Positions 4,788-5,529 of a stretch of 5,529 nucleotides of DNA are shown here, piece after piece (the stretch's first letter is position 1; every line of letters starts with the position of its first letter). The notes beneath the pieces are model-generated. The model did no database searches and was not told where the DNA came from. It saw only the letters and a list, made by a program, of their open reading frames with translations. Source of the DNA: CAYFMS01 sp964491425 (GTDB taxonomy: Bacteria > Patescibacteriota > Patescibacteriia > UBA9934); NCBI GenBank assembly GCA_964491425.1, contig CAZBFR010000049.1, positions 1 through 5,529 of the forward strand. The letters run 5' to 3'. Position numbers and translations under genes: made by a program.

Positions 4788-5529
4788 ATGTTTTTACGAT
4801 CAACGTGGACCTTGTTCTACAAGGAGGTGAAACGATTTATGGATGTGTGGATGCAAACGCTTGGCGCACCAATCGTTTCAAACCTGCTGTACTTTGTGCT
4901 CTTTGGATCGATTGTTGGGGCGAGTCGTGGGGCGGAAGGGTTTAACGAATACTTGCCGGTGCTTATTCCGGGGCTTGCTGCGATGGCCTTGATGATGAAT
5001 GCGTTTAATAACCCGCTCGGGTCGATTATGATCGCGAAGTATTCGAACGCAATTCGCGAGCTTCTAACCTACCCGATGAAGGGTCGGCATATCGTCGCGG
5101 CCTATCTTGGCGCGGCGCTTGTTCGCGGAATTTCGGTTGCGGTTGTGACGCTTCTTGTTGGGATGATCTTTGCGCGCCTTCCGTTTGCGCAAGCGATTTG
5201 GATTCCGATTTTTGCGCTACTAATCGGGATCATTTTTGCGTCGCTTGGAATTATCGTTGCGATTTTTGCAAAGACGTTTGACCAATCATCGATGGTACTC
5301 ACGTTCATTCTTACTCCGCTTATCTACCTTGGAGGAGTGTTCTATTCGGTTGACATGCTTCCGGAACAAATCCAAATCATCTCTCGATTTAATCCAATCT
5401 TTTACTTCGTTGACGGATTCCGTTACGGCTTCCTCGGTTATGGCGATGCGTCGATTTGGCTTTCTCTTGCGGTGACCGGAACGATTGCCCTTGTCACGTT
5501 TAGTGTCGCGAGTAGAATTTTTGGTACGG
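4788..5529 (+). CDS. ABC-2 exporter permease, YadH-like (3' end outside window)
   Basis: The membrane half of the exporter. The frame is open from the ATG at 4788 to the window edge, 247 residues, close to the full length of E. coli YadH (about 256), so only a short tail is missing. It starts one base after the ATPase stop. About six hydrophobic segments are visible (roughly 27-45, 56-74, 104-129, 137-160, 168-186 and 222-243). Family signatures are LPVLIPGL near 56, AKTFD at 161-165, ILTPLIYLGGVFYS at 174-187 and the NPIFYFVDGFRYGFLG segment at 202-217. The first 17 residues (WTLFYKEVKRF) match the conserved cytoplasmic amphipathic start of the family, so 4788 is the likely start even though a perfect Shine-Dalgarno sequence precedes Met18. 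The substrate is unknown; drugs, lipids and polysaccharides are all exported by related systems. Confidence 0.93.
   Translation, partial: MFLRSTWTLFYKEVKRFMDVWMQTLGAPIVSNLLYFVLFGSIVGASRGAEGFNEYLPVLIPGLAAMALMMNAFNNPLGSIMIAKYSNAIRELLTYPMKGRHIVAAYLGAALVRGISVAVVTLLVGMIFARLPFAQAIWIPIFALLIGIIFASLGIIVAIFAKTFDQSSMVLTFILTPLIYLGGVFYSVDMLPEQIQIISRFNPIFYFVDGFRYGFLGYGDASIWLSLAVTGTIALVTFSVASRIFGT
4821..4841 (+). promoter_or_regulatory. Internal perfect Shine-Dalgarno sequence with in-frame ATG in the permease gene
   Basis: AAGGAGGTGA (4821-4830) is a ten-base match to the complement of the usual 16S rRNA 3' end. It is followed after 8 bases (11 from GGAGG) by an in-frame ATG at 4839, codon 18. It encodes the conserved KEVK residues, so it may be incidental, but it could allow a second start or a ribosome pause. 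Confidence 0.4.

Overview
This 5.5 kb bacterial window holds four plus-strand coding blocks and a two-gene minus-strand island. Plus strand: the C-terminal half of translation initiation factor IF-2 (infB, cut by the left edge), a complete thioredoxin (trxA), a complete thioredoxin reductase (trxB), and a YadG/YadH-type ABC-2 exporter whose permease runs off the right edge. Minus strand: a membrane-anchored protein with two PEGA-like repeats, and a small arginine-rich protein I do not recognise; both lie between trxA and trxB. I see no tRNA, rRNA, CRISPR array, transposase or integrase.

The lineage is not settled by this sequence. My best guess is Patescibacteria (candidate phyla radiation, Parcubacteria-like), at perhaps 0.5-0.6. 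The reasons are compact gene packing, little Shine-Dalgarno (SD) signal on the plus-strand genes, a short promoter-like motif directly in front of trxA and trxB, and an IF-2 that lacks one usual domain IV cysteine and is not followed by rbfA. None of these is proof.

Layout. 1-1352 infB end. 1335-1364 probable trxA promoter inside the infB end. 1373-1678 trxA. 1681-1762 two back-to-back terminators, one for trxA and one for the minus-strand gene. 1745-2107 (minus) small basic protein. 2134-2188 strong minus-strand terminator. 2206-2832 (minus) PEGA-like membrane protein. 2833-2952 divergent promoter region whose two -35 elements overlap. 2953-3876 trxB. 3878-4786 ABC ATPase. 4788-5529 ABC permease. 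The last three are joined by two identical TAA-N-ATG junctions.

How the parts work together. TrxB reduces TrxA, so together they form a cytoplasmic disulfide-reducing couple. The same 11-base motif precedes both genes, which suggests matched expression. The exporter genes are probably transcribed and translationally coupled with trxB. The island differs from its surroundings in strand, in GC content (about 63-68% in sampled lines against about 38-53% outside) and in having strong SD sites. It therefore looks like an insertion, or a differently expressed module, that separates trxA from trxB. The most interesting item is the membrane protein: each of its two repeats carries a cysteine pair, it sits among thioredoxin genes, and it shares a divergent control region with trxB. 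A functional link is only a hypothesis.
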